Positions 6,515 through 15,216 of a stretch of 17,420 nucleotides of DNA are shown here, piece after piece; position 1 is the stretch's first letter, and each line of letters opens with the position of its first letter. The translations under genes were made by a program, and so were the position numbers. This DNA is from an uncultured Devosia sp. (GTDB taxonomy: Bacteria > Pseudomonadota > Alphaproteobacteria > Rhizobiales > Devosiaceae): NCBI GenBank assembly GCA_946480655.1, contig CAMLKN010000020.1, positions 1 to 17,420 on the forward strand, given 5' to 3'. A model generated the notes under the pieces. The model was not told the origin of the DNA and made no database searches. It saw only the letters and a list, made by a program, of their open reading frames with translations.

Positions 6515-8521
6515 TCAGCCCTGTTCCAGCCAGCGCACCTGCTCGGGCGTCAACTGGATCTCGAAGGCCTTGAGGCTGTCTTCCAGCTCCACTAGCCGGC
6601 GCGGCCCGATCAGAGGAACGCTGGGGAAGGGCTGGGCCAGTACATAGGCCAGCGCCACGTGGATCGGGTTGTGCCCAAGCTGCTTGCCCAGCTCAATGGC
6701 CCGGTCGCGCCGTCCGAAGTTCTGGTCATTGTACCAGCAGCGAACCAGCTCCTCGTTGTCGCGCTTGTCTCGCCCGGCGAGGTCGGTGAAGAAGCCGCGC
6801 GCCTGGCTCGACCAGGAGAAGTTGGTCACCTGCCGGTCGATCAGCCATTGCTTGAAATCCGGTGTTGCCGCGGTTACGCATCCAGCCCAGATCGGGTCCA
6901 GCATTTCGGCCAGGGCAAAGTTATTGCTGAGAGCCTGGGGCGCCGTCTTGCCATTGGCATTGGCATAGGCGATCGCCGCATCCATGCGCTCCTTGGTCCA
7001 GTTCGAGCCACCGAACGGTCCCCGGATGCGCCCGGCCTTCACTTCGGCATCCATGGCATCAACGAATTCGCCGACAGGGACGTCGGTGTTGTCGCGATGC
7101 ATGAAATAGATATCTACATAATCGGTCTGCAGGCGATCGAGGGTCTGGGTCAGCTGCTTGCCGATCACGTCCGGATAGACGAGAGGCGAATGGGCGCCCT
7201 TGCCGATCACCACGGCCTGCTCGCGCACGCCCCGGCTCTTCTGCCACTGGCCCCAGAGCTTCTCGGTGTAGCCGCCGCCATAGATGAAGGCTGTGTCGAA
7301 GACATTGCCGCCCCTTTCCCAGAAGGCGTCGAGCAGGATTGCGCCGGAAGAGAAGGTCTTGAAGTCTTCAAAACCCAGCGCCACCGCGGATGCCGCTTTG
7401 GCAAGCCCGGGGATCGAGCGCTTGGGAATGATGCCTGAATTGGGGCCGAGGGTGCGATTGTCCAAGGTCCTTGTCCGCACCTGCGGTGTTTCCACGGTGA
7501 ACTCGATGCCGGCATCGGCGCGCCATTTGTCGAGGACGCGCAGGTTGCCAAGCGTATCGGCCCAGCTCATTCCAGGCGCCTCGAACTCCTGCTTGCCGGC
7601 GATGATGGCCAGCGAGGCAGCTTCCGCTTCGAACGAATAGAGATGCGCCTGGGCGCCGACACTGATGGTCTCGGTCTTGCCGCCTTTGACGATGTCGATC
7701 TTGCCCAGGCCCTGGTCGCGATTGCCATTGGCGAACCAGAAGTCCGGCACATCGATCCGGCCCTCGCTGCCATGAATGCGCAAGACATTGTCCAGATTGG
7801 CCATCACGGCGCAGCTCACCTGAGCCACGATGCCGTTTTCGAACGTAAGGGTCGCCGCCGCCCAATCGTCGGTCCCTTCGGCATTGAGCTTGGCCGTGCC
7901 GGCAACCTTGACCGGGTCAGCGAAGGCCTTGCCTCCGGCCACGCCCGCGAGGAGGCGCGCCATGGACACCGGATAGCAGCCGACATCCATGATGCCGCCG
8001 CCTGCCAGCGCCGAAGCGAAGAGGCGGTGTTCGGGCTGAAACTTGCCCATAGAGAAACCGAAGCTCGACTGGATCATCCGCACCTCGCCGATGACACCAG
8101 ACTGGATCAACTCGATCAGCTTGGCAGTTTGCGGATGCACGCGGTACATGAAGGCCTCGCCCGCAAAGGTCCCGGCCTTGCGATGGGCGTGGAAGACCGC
8201 ATCCGCCTCGTGGGCCGAGAGAGCCAGCGGCTTTTCCACCAGCACGTGCTTGCCGGCCTCGGCTGCCTTGATGGCCCATTCGGCATGACCGGTATGGGGC
8301 ACAGCGATATAGACCGCGTCGATCTCCTTGTCGGCAAGGAGCGCTTCATAGCCGTGCACGATCCGTGCTTCCGGGAACGTGTCGGCCAGACCCGGCCTGT
8401 CCGGGTTGCGGGTGGCAATGGCAGCGAGCACACCATGCTTGCTGTCCTTGAGGCCACCACGGAAAGCCTTGGCAATGCTGCCCGGGCCGATAATACCCCA
8501 ACGAATCGTCTTTTCGGTCAT
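6515..8521 (-). CDS. Fusion of Gfo/Idh/MocA-family oxidoreductase and aldo/keto reductase
   Basis: This is a 668-aa cytoplasmic protein with two complete NAD(P)-dependent oxidoreductase modules. Residues about 5-345 are Gfo/Idh/MocA. They show the Rossmann GIIGPGSIAKAF (9-20), the EKPLA loop (96-100) with catalytic-type K97, and GGGIMDVGCYPVSMARLL (174-191) in the substrate domain. Residues about 352-668 are an aldo/keto reductase with the full tetrad D409, Y414, K441 and H475, at spacings like characterised AKRs, plus the GGSNW strand and a C-terminal GPRRLVELEDSLKAF cofactor-site helix. Two sugar redox steps, perhaps an oxidation-reduction couple recycling NAD(P)H, may be joined; substrates are unknown. 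The frame is continuous, with no sign of a frameshift or stop between modules. GAGGAA lies 5 nt before ATG 8521. The gene is divergent from a MelR-like regulator, its likely controller. Confidence 0.92.
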   Translation of the reverse strand: MTEKTIRWGIIGPGSIAKAFRGGLKDSKHGVLAAIATRNPDRPGLADTFPEARIVHGYEALLADKEIDAVYIAVPHTGHAEWAIKAAEAGKHVLVEKPLALSAHEADAVFHAHRKAGTFAGEAFMYRVHPQTAKLIELIQSGVIGEVRMIQSSFGFSMGKFQPEHRLFASALAGGGIMDVGCYPVSMARLLAGVAGGKAFADPVKVAGTAKLNAEGTDDWAAATLTFENGIVAQVSCAVMANLDNVLRIHGSEGRIDVPDFWFANGNRDQGLGKIDIVKGGKTETISVGAQAHLYSFEAEAASLAIIAGKQEFEAPGMSWADTLGNLRVLDKWRADAGIEFTVETPQVRTRTLDNRTLGPNSGIIPKRSIPGLAKAASAVALGFEDFKTFSSGAILLDAFWERGGNVFDTAFIYGGGYTEKLWGQWQKSRGVREQAVVIGKGAHSPLVYPDVIGKQLTQTLDRLQTDYVDIYFMHRDNTDVPVGEFVDAMDAEVKAGRIRGPFGGSNWTKERMDAAIAYANANGKTAPQALSNNFALAEMLDPIWAGCVTAATPDFKQWLIDRQVTNFSWSSQARGFFTDLAGRDKRDNEELVRCWYNDQNFGRRDRAIELGKQLGHNPIHVALAYVLAQPFPSVPLIGPRRLVELEDSLKAFEIQLTPEQVRWLEQG

Positions 8522-8744
8522 GTCTGTTCCTCACCAGAGCATCGTGACGAACAGTGCCACGCAAATTTCGGCCGATTCCGATGCTCAATCCAATAGGCTT
8601 AGGCCGGAGGCGCTGTCCGGCGGGCCAGAGCTCGCTGTCTAAAGACATGCTTTTCAATTGCTCTTGATGCCCGTGATTTCTAAGTTAGCGCGCCCACCTG
8701 AGGCATACCCCGATTTAGGGTAGGCGGACCGGGCGGAAAGTAAG
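8522..8744. promoter_or_regulatory. Divergent control region between the oxidoreductase fusion and the MelR-like gene
   Basis: This 223-bp spacer holds three small palindromes: TGTCT-AA-AGACA (8636-8647), CTAA-G-TTAG (8680-8688) and TACCC-N7-GGGTA (8706-8722). The last two are within about 65 bp of the regulator start. Any of them could be operator sites, but AraC proteins usually bind direct repeats, and I see no clear repeat pair. I found no convincing -35/-10 pair in either direction. It holds no credible small gene. Confidence 0.35.
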
Positions 8745-9659
8745 ATGGATTCTCGCCTGTATTACGAGCCCCGGCCCAATGGCGTAGAGCGGGTGCCCAC
8801 TGCGCTGCAGATGTTCATGACGTCGCCCCGGCTCATGCGGGCGGCCCACTGGCATGCCCAGGTCGAGGTCAATTACATCGTGCGCGGCTGGGCCCATTAC
8901 CGCATGGCCGGGCACGAAGCCCGCTTCTCAGCCGGTGATTTCGCGCTGTTCTGGGGCGGGCAACCGCATTGGCTCGACGATGCGTCGGATGATCTTCTCT
9001 ATGCTGGCGGCCATCTGCCGCTCGTGCATTTCTTTCGTCTGCGCCTGCCCTCCGATTTGCAGGCTCGGTTGATGCAGGGCGCTACGCTCGTGTCCAACGC
9101 CACGGATGCCGCCGATCCGGTCAATTTCGAGCGGTGGCTGGACTATACCCGCTCGGGCGACCCGATGAAGGAAAGCCTTGCCGTCGACGAGCTCCTGCTT
9201 CGCATAGAGCGGTTGCGCTTCTCGCCATACCGCTTGCTGCCCGACGCCAAACCAATAGTCGATGCGCCCGGCCTCGATCCTCACACATCGCCCATCGTTG
9301 TCCGAATTTGCGACTACATCGCCGATAATTTCCGCGAAGAGATCGATTCCATCGATATCGCGGTGGCAGCGGACATCCACCCAAAATATGCCATGACCGT
9401 CTTCAAGAAATGCACGGGCATGACGCTGAACGACTATATCAACCTCATGCGCCTATCCTATGCGCAAGCCCTGTTGATGCGGGACGAGGCCAGCGTGCTG
9501 GCCGTCGCGATGGACAGCGGCTTTGGTTCGCTCAGCGCCTTCAACAAGTCGTTCCGGAAGATCGCGGGCATGTCCCCCAGCGATTTCCGACGCGAAGTCC
9601 GCAGCCGCCCCGAGGTCGCCGCAGCGACCAGCCAGGCCGCTGACGGTCGATACAACTGA
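8745..9659 (+). CDS. MelR-like AraC/XylS-family transcriptional regulator
   Basis: This is a 304-aa cytoplasmic regulator. Residues about 30-110 form a cupin-type sensor. HWHAQVEVNYIVRGWAHYRM (35-54) and the following FSAGDFALFWGGQPHWLDD closely resemble the corresponding parts of E. coli MelR (HWHSQVEVN, HITLFWACTPHQL), as recalled. Residues about 195-290 form the two-helix-turn-helix AraC domain, with AAVDIHPKYAM-like first and SGFGSLSAFNKSFRKIAGMS second recognition regions. MelR activates melibiose uptake and alpha-galactosidase genes; this protein probably senses a sugar too. It is divergent from the Gfo/Idh/MocA-AKR fusion and is likely its activator. The start ATG 8745 has a modest GGAAAG upstream. 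The gene is followed after 9 bp by the adenylate cyclase, so the two may be co-transcribed. Which sugar it senses is unknown. Confidence 0.88.
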   Translation: MDSRLYYEPRPNGVERVPTALQMFMTSPRLMRAAHWHAQVEVNYIVRGWAHYRMAGHEARFSAGDFALFWGGQPHWLDDASDDLLYAGGHLPLVHFFRLRLPSDLQARLMQGATLVSNATDAADPVNFERWLDYTRSGDPMKESLAVDELLLRIERLRFSPYRLLPDAKPIVDAPGLDPHTSPIVVRICDYIADNFREEIDSIDIAVAADIHPKYAMTVFKKCTGMTLNDYINLMRLSYAQALLMRDEASVLAVAMDSGFGSLSAFNKSFRKIAGMSPSDFRREVRSRPEVAAATSQAADGRYN

Positions 9660-9668
9660 GGGCAGGGC

Positions 9669-11771
9669 ATGGGGCGGCGGGGCTGGTTGGCATTGCTGTT
9701 CGGCCTTGCCGTCATCATCTGCCTCACCCTTTTCCGCGCCGCCGATCCCTATGCGCTGGTGGTCGCTCGCGAGGCGACATTCGACACGTTCCAGCAATGG
9801 CGTCCGCGCGAGGCACCGGCAGATCTGCCCATCCGCATCATCGATATCGACGAGGCCTCGCTCGCCGAACTCGGGCAATGGCCCTGGCCGCGCTCGGCCA
9901 TGGCGACCATGGCGCGGCGTCTCACCGAACTGGGCGCTGCCGCAGTCGCCTTCGACCTTCTGTTCAGCGAGCCGGATCGCCTGTCACCCGTCGCAATGAC
10001 CGGTAGCGGCGCCGACCATGATGCAGACTTCGCCCAAGCGCTGGCGGCGGGCCCCAATGTACTCAGTCTGGCACAGAGCCGGCGGGCGTCCACCACGGCC
10101 CTGGCCCCGAAATCCGGCCTCGCCATGACAGGTGCCGATCCGCTATCCAGCTTGCCCGAACTGGGTGGCGCCGCCCAGCCGCTGCCAATCCTGGCGGAAG
10201 CCGCGCCCGGCCTCGGCGTTGCCAGCCTCGATCAGGACGGGGCAGGGGTTGCCCGTCGCCTACCCATGCTCTGGCGCAATGGCGATACGGTCCTGCCCAC
10301 GCTTTCGGCCGAAACCCTGCGCGTGGCGCTCGGTGTCTCGACCCTCGTCGTTCTGGGTGACAGTGCTGGCGCCGGGACCGTGGAGCAGCTGCGCATCGGT
10401 GACTTCGCTGTGCCCACTGGCCCCAGCGGCGATATCTGGCTCTACTACCGCCACCTGCCACCCGAAACCTATGTGTCCGCCCGCGACCTGCTGTCCGAGG
10501 ACTACGCTGACCTTGCGCCGCTGGTCGCCGGTCAGATCGTTCTGGTCGGTGCCTCGGCCAGCGGCCTTCTCGACATTCGTGCCAGCGCGCTTGGTGTGGC
10601 CGTTCCGGGCGTTTCCATTCACGCGCAGGCGCTGGAACAGATGCTGACCGGCACATTCCTGCAACGTGCCGACTGGGTTGGCGGGCTGGAAATGGTCGTT
10701 TTTGCGGTCGCGGGACTGCTGATCGTACTCGCAGTCATCTTCACCGGTCCCATTGTTGGCCTCGTCGTTTCGTTGGTTATCGGGGCCCTGCTGGTTGCCA
10801 CAAGCTGGTGGGCCTTCTCGGTGCCACGCCTCCTGATTGATCCGAGCTTTGCTCTCCTTGGCGCTCTGGTTCTCTATGCCTCGATGGCTTTTTTCCGCTT
10901 CGCTATCACCGACGCCGACCGTCGGCGCATCCGTCGCGCCTTTGCCCACTACGTCGAGCCATCGCTTCTGACCCGTATAGAAGCCGATGGTCGCCTGTTG
11001 CGGCTGGGTGGCGACGTGCGCGATCTCACGGTGATGTTCAGCGACGTCCGCAATTTCTCGGCTCTGGCCGAACGTACCGAGCCATCGGCTCTGGTCGCCA
11101 TACTTAATCGGCTCTTCGCCGCGCTCGGGAAGGCCATCGTCGCCGAGCAGGGGACTATCGACAAGTTCATGGGCGATGCCATCATGGCCTTCTGGAACGC
11201 CCCGGTTGACATCGAGCGTCACGCCGAGCGCGCCTGCCGTGCGGCGCTTGCCATGCGCGAGGCGCTCGAACGGCTTAATACGTCGGAGCGCGACCCCATC
11301 GCCATCGGCATTGGCATCGCCACCGGTCCTGCGCTGGTGGGCAATATGGGCTTCGAGCAGCGCTTCGACTATTCCTGCATCGGCGACACGGTCAATGTGG
11401 CCAGCCGCATCGAAGGCATGTGCCGCACTGTTGGCCACGACATCCTGGCAACCGCCGCTACGGCTCAGGCCACTGCCGATCTCGCCTGGTTGCCTGCCGG
11501 AGCGGTCGCACTCAAGGGCATGAGCGAACGCGAACCGATCTACCTGTTGGTCGGCGATGACACCATGTCCCGATCCCAGGCATTTCGTGCGCTCGTGACA
11601 GCGCACGACAACCTCCTCGCCGACCTTTCGGCAGGCCTTGATCCGACCCTGTCACTCGATGTCTGTCGCCGTGCCGCCTTGGAGGTGGATAGTCGGCTGG
11701 GCGCATTCTACGCGGCCAGCCTTGGGCGTGTGGAAGACTTCAGGAGTGCGATGCAGGCCAGCGACGCCTAG
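9669..11771 (+). CDS. CHASE2-domain class III adenylate/guanylate cyclase
   Basis: This 700-aa membrane signalling enzyme makes cAMP (less likely cGMP) from the nucleoside triphosphate. The order is an N-terminal membrane helix (about 5-22), an extracytoplasmic CHASE2 sensor (about 35-330, with PIRIIDIDEASLAELGQWPW at 54-73), three membrane helices (about 338-410), then a cytoplasmic class III catalytic domain (about 448-628). Metal-binding aspartates are D459 (MFSDV) and D503 (KFMGD). K499 and D573 occupy the adenine-specifying positions, and N576 and R580 (NVASR) are the transition-state residues. All key residues are present, so it should be active. About 70 residues follow the catalytic domain with no domain I recognise. 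It starts 9 bp after the MelR-like gene, with GAGGGCAGGGC just before ATG. Its TAG overlaps tail to tail with a 41-codon gene on the other strand. Confidence 0.94.
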   Translation: MGRRGWLALLFGLAVIICLTLFRAADPYALVVAREATFDTFQQWRPREAPADLPIRIIDIDEASLAELGQWPWPRSAMATMARRLTELGAAAVAFDLLFSEPDRLSPVAMTGSGADHDADFAQALAAGPNVLSLAQSRRASTTALAPKSGLAMTGADPLSSLPELGGAAQPLPILAEAAPGLGVASLDQDGAGVARRLPMLWRNGDTVLPTLSAETLRVALGVSTLVVLGDSAGAGTVEQLRIGDFAVPTGPSGDIWLYYRHLPPETYVSARDLLSEDYADLAPLVAGQIVLVGASASGLLDIRASALGVAVPGVSIHAQALEQMLTGTFLQRADWVGGLEMVVFAVAGLLIVLAVIFTGPIVGLVVSLVIGALLVATSWWAFSVPRLLIDPSFALLGALVLYASMAFFRFAITDADRRRIRRAFAHYVEPSLLTRIEADGRLLRLGGDVRDLTVMFSDVRNFSALAERTEPSALVAILNRLFAALGKAIVAEQGTIDKFMGDAIMAFWNAPVDIERHAERACRAALAMREALERLNTSERDPIAIGIGIATGPALVGNMGFEQRFDYSCIGDTVNVASRIEGMCRTVGHDILATAATAQATADLAWLPAGAVALKGMSEREPIYLLVGDDTMSRSQAFRALVTAHDNLLADLSAGLDPTLSLDVCRRAALEVDSRLGAFYAASLGRVEDFRSAMQASDA

Positions 11772-11893
11772 ACTCGCCCCTGTCCGAGCATCACCATGGC
11801 GACAATCAATACCGCGCCAATTACCCAGATGGCCCCCGCCAGAAGGGAAAAGCCTTCAATGAAATCCAGGCCGGAATCTTCTTCGTGCTGCAT
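11768..11893 (-). CDS. Small single-pass membrane protein, 41 aa, unknown function
   Basis: A short gene missed by length cut-offs. ATG 11893 is preceded by a consensus AGGAGG (11907-11902) with 8 nt of spacing. The frame ends at TAG 11770-11768, which overlaps the cyclase TAG in the sequence CTAG (tail to tail, 4 bp). The product begins MQHEEDSGLDFIEG, an acidic N-terminus. It continues with one hydrophobic stretch (about residues 16-36, containing LLAGAIWVIGAVLIVAMVML) and ends GQGRV. The positive-inside rule suggests the N-terminus faces the periplasm. I recognise no family. It could be a regulator of a membrane partner or a stress-type small protein. The strong ribosome-binding site, clean membrane segment and stop exactly at the neighbour's end argue for a real gene, but no homology was tested. 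Confidence 0.68.
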   Translation of the reverse strand: MQHEEDSGLDFIEGFSLLAGAIWVIGAVLIVAMVMLGQGRV

Positions 11894-11940
11894 TCGCTGG
11901 GCCTCCTCTGCCCTCTTTCATCTTTTGCCTGACCGGACCG

Positions 11941-12079
11941 ACCGGCGCCCCCGGTAACAAGTCAAGTACGCATTTGACCGGAAGGCAAGTCCGGCCGCTG
12001 CCGCTGCCCAAAATTTCGGGTGATGCAAGTGTTTGACCACGGTCAATGACGCCGCGCGTCAACCGCGCAAATTAGCTGC
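11941..12079. promoter_or_regulatory. Operator/promoter region upstream of the ABC export operon
   Basis: A perfect palindrome TTGACC-AC-GGTCAA lies at 12033-12046. A second looser inverted pair, GTCAA (11961-11965) and TTGAC (11974-11978), lies upstream, and a further GTCAACC sits near 12057. TTTGACC occurs twice in direct orientation (11973 and 12032). A cluster of GTCAA/TTGAC half-sites before an ABC-adaptor operon fits control by a TetR-type repressor, but no regulator gene is present here. The TTGACC at 12033 also resembles a -35 element, without a good -10. Confidence 0.45.
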
Positions 12080-12847
12080 ATGATGGATGCTGAACGGACG
12101 GCGGCTTCGATGATCGGTCGAGGAGGGTTAAATCCCGCCCCCTCTCCGCCGATCCTGCGGACCAGTGCACTGACCAAGATCTACAGGATGGGCGAGGTCG
12201 AGGTGTTGGCGCTCGATGCGGTGGACTTTGCCGTGTCGGCGGGCGAATTCGATGTGATACTGGGGCCATCTGGGTCGGGTAAGTCGACCTTCCTCAATCT
12301 CGTCGGCGGGCTCGATACGCCGACTTCGGGCGAGGCCTGGTTCTTGGACCACCAACTGGCCAATGCCAGCGAAGCGGCCTTGACCCGCTACCGCCGCGAC
12401 CACGTTGGCTTTGTGTTTCAATTCTACAACTTGGTTCCCAGCCTGACTGCCCGCGAGAACGTGAAACTCGTCACCGAGATCTCCCGCAGGCCCATGCGGC
12501 CCGAAGAAGCGCTCGAACTGGTCGGCCTTGCGGATCGCATGAATCACTTTCCGGCGCAGCTCTCAGGAGGGGAGCAGCAGCGGGTCGCCATCGCGCGTGC
12601 CATCGCCAAACGACCGGACCTGTTGTTGTGCGACGAACCCACGGGCGCGCTGGATTCCAAAACGGGCGTCGTTGTCCTGGAGGCGCTCCTGCGCGTAAAC
12701 GCCGAGTTCGATACGACGACGCTGGTTATCACCCACAACGTCGCCATTCGCGATATCGCGCATCGCGTCATCAACTTCGCCAACGGGCGGATCGCTTCGG
12801 TCGAGACGAACGAGGCTCGTCTCCCGGCCTCCGCCATAAGCTGGTGA
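12080..12847 (+). CDS. ABC transporter ATP-binding protein, LolD/MacB type
   Basis: This 255-aa cytoplasmic ATPase energises the FtsX-type permease that follows. It shows Walker [10 protein letters not shown] (62-70), a Q-loop FQFYN (Q114), the signature LSGGEQQR (161-168), Walker [14 protein letters not shown] (181-193) and the switch histidine H219. The lead-in [20 protein letters not shown] is typical of the LolD/MacB/FtsE group, which drives mechanotransmission from the membrane rather than classical substrate import. The first about 24 residues have no counterpart in typical family members. ATG 12080 has no visible ribosome-binding site, so the real start may be ATG 12110 or later. It is the first gene of a three-gene operon: the permease starts 6 bp after its stop, and the adaptor follows. 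The pump probably exports a lipid, drug or other small molecule. Confidence 0.93.
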   Translation: MMDAERTAASMIGRGGLNPAPSPPILRTSALTKIYRMGEVEVLALDAVDFAVSAGEFDVILGPSGSGKSTFLNLVGGLDTPTSGEAWFLDHQLANASEAALTRYRRDHVGFVFQFYNLVPSLTARENVKLVTEISRRPMRPEEALELVGLADRMNHFPAQLSGGEQQRVAIARAIAKRPDLLLCDEPTGALDSKTGVVVLEALLRVNAEFDTTTLVITHNVAIRDIAHRVINFANGRIASVETNEARLPASAISW

Positions 12848-12853
12848 CGAGAC

Positions 12854-15214
12854 ATGCACGCCCTTCACATCAAGCTGTTCCGCGAGTTGCGCCGCCTCTG
12901 GGCCCAGGTGGCCTCCATCGGCTTGGTCATCGCCGCGGGCGTGGCGGCCCTGATCATCGGCATCGGCACGTACCAGTCCCTGGAAAGGACCCGGGCCGAC
13001 TATTACACGCGGAACAATTTTGCGGACATCTTCGCGAGCGTCGCGCGCGCTCCAACATCCCTGCTTCCGGCGATCGGCGACCTGGATAGCGTCCTTGCGG
13101 TGGACGCACGCATCGTAAAGCTCGCCCCTGCCAGTGTCGAAGGCCTCCTGGAGCCCGCCTCGGTGCTCCTGATTTCCCTTCCCGCGGGACCGCAGCCACT
13201 TAACCAGCTGTATCTGCGCAGCGGCCGGCTCCCGGAAACCGGCCAGTCGACGGAGGCCGTCGTCAGCGAAGTCTTCGCCAAGGCGCGGGGACTTGTGCCG
13301 GGATCGAGCCTCAACATCGTGATGAACGGAACCCTGCGCTCCGTCACGATCACCGGCATAGCGCTGGCGCCAGACTACATCTACGCCATGACACCAGGCG
13401 AGATCATGCCCAGCGAGGGACGGTTCGGGGTCCTGTGGATGCCCGAACCCATTGTCGCGGCGACCTATGACCTGACCGGTGCCTTCAATACAGTGTCCCT
13501 CAAGCTGGCACCCGGCGCTGCCGCAACCACGGTCATAGAGGAACTCGATCGCCTGCTTGCTCCCTATGGCGGGCAGGGCGCATATGGGCGCAGCCAGCAG
13601 ACCTCACACGTATTCCTCGATGCCGAACTGACCCAGCTGCGGGGCATGAGTGCCGTACTGCCTCCCATATTCCTGATTGTCGCGGCGTTTCTCGTCAACA
13701 TGACGCTGACCCGCCTCATCGCCCTTGAGCGAGAGCAGATCGGCCTGCTCAAGGCGCTGGGTTACAGCTCGTGGAACATCGCCTGGCACTACGTCGAGTT
13801 CGTGCTGGTTATCGCCCTGCTGGGCATAGCCGTTGGCTATGCCTTCGGCATCTGGGCCGGTAACGGGCTCACGGTGCTCTATGCACGCTACTACAGCTTT
13901 CCGGTTCTGACCTTCAGCCGCGACCCGGCGATCTACGTCATTGCCGCTGCGGTGACCATGGGTGCGTCTGTCCTGGGTGCGGTGCGCGCCGTTCGCCAGG
14001 CCGCTTGGTTGCCACCGGCCGTTGCCATGGTGCCGCCAGCCCCGCCGGTCTACCGGCGCATCTTGGGAGCCCGGCGCAAATTTCATTTCGAGGTCCCGCA
14101 GCGCTGGGTCATCGTTTCCCGACACCTGCTGCATTGGCCATGGCGGACGGCCGGCGGCGTGGTGGGCCTGGCATTGGCCACGGCGATCCTGATTGGCTCG
14201 CTCTGGTCCGTTGGGGCCATCAACTACATGGTCGACTACACGTTCAACCGCACGGAACGGCAGGACGGGACGATATCCTTCCTCGGCTCGAAGCCGGCCG
14301 CAGCGCTCTATGAAGTCGCCCGGCTTCCGGGCGTCCTGGCGGCCGAGCCCTTCGCGAGCCTGGGCGTCGAGATCAGCAAGGGCCCGGTCAGCCGGCGCAT
14401 TGGCCTCACGGCCTATGCAGCAGGGAGCGATCAGGCCCGGCTGCTCGATGACCAGCTTCGACCCGTCGCTTTGCCTGACGAGGGGCTGATCGTGAGCCGG
14501 TCGCTCGCCCGGCTGCTCAGGGTCGGCCTCGGCGACAGTGTGCAGATCAGGCCGCTCGATGGCGGCGGGCAAATGTACACCGTCAGCGTCGCGGGGCTGA
14601 TCGAGGGCTATCTTGGCCTGGCAGCCTATATGGACATTGACGCTCTCGACGCGCTTCTCGGCCGCTCGCCCCAGATCTCAGGCGTCAATGTCGAGATCGA
14701 CGAAAATCGGCAGGCCGAGCTGTTCGCCGCGCTCAAGGCAACACCCGCATTGGGCATGATCAGCCTGCGCTCTGTCGCGCTTGAGCGCTTCCGCGAAACA
14801 ATGGCGCAAAACATGTTCGTGATGATTGGCGTACTCCTGGCCATGGCCGGGGTCATCGCCTTCGGCGTCGTCTACAATTTTGCGCGCATATCGCTCTCCG
14901 AGCAGGGTCGGGAGATGGCTAGCTTGCGGGTGCTCGGATTCAGCAGGGGCGAAGTGTCCATGCTGCTGCTGGCAGAGATCGCCATGGTGACGCTTCTCGC
15001 GCAACCCATCGGCTGGTTGCTTGGGGTCGGGCTGGCGCGGGGCATGGTCAGCAGCTTTTCGAGCGAACTTTTCACTATGCCCCTGGTGCTCGAGCCGAGC
15101 GTGTTTGTGTACTCCACCGCTGTGGTGATCGCCGCCGCGGGGCTTTCTGGCCTGGTCGTTCGGCGGCGCATTGACCGTCTCGACATGATCGCCGTGCTCA
15201 AGACGAGGGAATAG
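12854..15214 (+). CDS. FtsX-family ABC permease with two FtsX domains
   Basis: This 786-aa inner-membrane protein is the partner of the ATPase upstream. Residues about 18-40 form the first membrane helix, followed by a periplasmic domain (about 45-260). The first FtsX block follows (about 268-385), with helices near 268-288, 315-338 and 358-380 and the cytoplasmic coupling stretch [21 protein letters not shown] new helix near 433-455 starts a second periplasmic domain. The second FtsX block is at about 655-780 ([20 protein letters not shown], then [12 protein letters not shown]). The double-FtsX layout with about eight helices is that of single-chain lipoprotein/toxin-type exporters, longer than MacB or LolC/E. 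It starts 6 bp after the ATPase and ends 2 bp before the adaptor. It is probably an export permease; the substrate is unknown. Confidence 0.92.
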   Translation: MHALHIKLFRELRRLWAQVASIGLVIAAGVAALIIGIGTYQSLERTRADYYTRNNFADIFASVARAPTSLLPAIGDLDSVLAVDARIVKLAPASVEGLLEPASVLLISLPAGPQPLNQLYLRSGRLPETGQSTEAVVSEVFAKARGLVPGSSLNIVMNGTLRSVTITGIALAPDYIYAMTPGEIMPSEGRFGVLWMPEPIVAATYDLTGAFNTVSLKLAPGAAATTVIEELDRLLAPYGGQGAYGRSQQTSHVFLDAELTQLRGMSAVLPPIFLIVAAFLVNMTLTRLIALEREQIGLLKALGYSSWNIAWHYVEFVLVIALLGIAVGYAFGIWAGNGLTVLYARYYSFPVLTFSRDPAIYVIAAAVTMGASVLGAVRAVRQAAWLPPAVAMVPPAPPVYRRILGARRKFHFEVPQRWVIVSRHLLHWPWRTAGGVVGLALATAILIGSLWSVGAINYMVDYTFNRTERQDGTISFLGSKPAAALYEVARLPGVLAAEPFASLGVEISKGPVSRRIGLTAYAAGSDQARLLDDQLRPVALPDEGLIVSRSLARLLRVGLGDSVQIRPLDGGGQMYTVSVAGLIEGYLGLAAYMDIDALDALLGRSPQISGVNVEIDENRQAELFAALKATPALGMISLRSVALERFRETMAQNMFVMIGVLLAMAGVIAFGVVYNFARISLSEQGREMASLRVLGFSRGEVSMLLLAEIAMVTLLAQPIGWLLGVGLARGMVSSFSSELFTMPLVLEPSVFVYSTAVVIAAAGLSGLVVRRRIDRLDMIAVLKTRE

Positions 15215-15216
15215 AA

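Noticed and set aside
6515..8521. Possibility that the long oxidoreductase frame is two genes joined by a sequencing error
   Set aside because: The frame is continuous with coding-type sequence through the linker. No start codon with a ribosome-binding site is apparent near the beginning of the AKR half, and there is no frame change.
7643..8596. 317-codon open frame on the plus strand opposite the Gfo/Idh/MocA half
   Set aside because: It is antisense to well-conserved dehydrogenase motifs, has no family features, and has no good ribosome-binding site.
10260..11606. 448-codon open frame on the minus strand opposite the cyclase
   Set aside because: It lies wholly antisense to a cyclase with all catalytic motifs. 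The product is rich in G, R, D, Q and H with no recognisable domain, as expected from the complement of GC-rich codons.
11941..11955. ACCGG-CGCCC-CCGGT hairpin as a terminator after the cyclase
   Set aside because: The stem is only 5 bp and no T-run follows on either strand, so it was not listed as a terminator.
11856..12062. 68-codon minus-strand frame overlapping the 41-aa gene
   Set aside because: It uses a different frame from the AGGAGG-supported ATG, has no ribosome-binding site of its own, and lacks hydrophobic or domain features.
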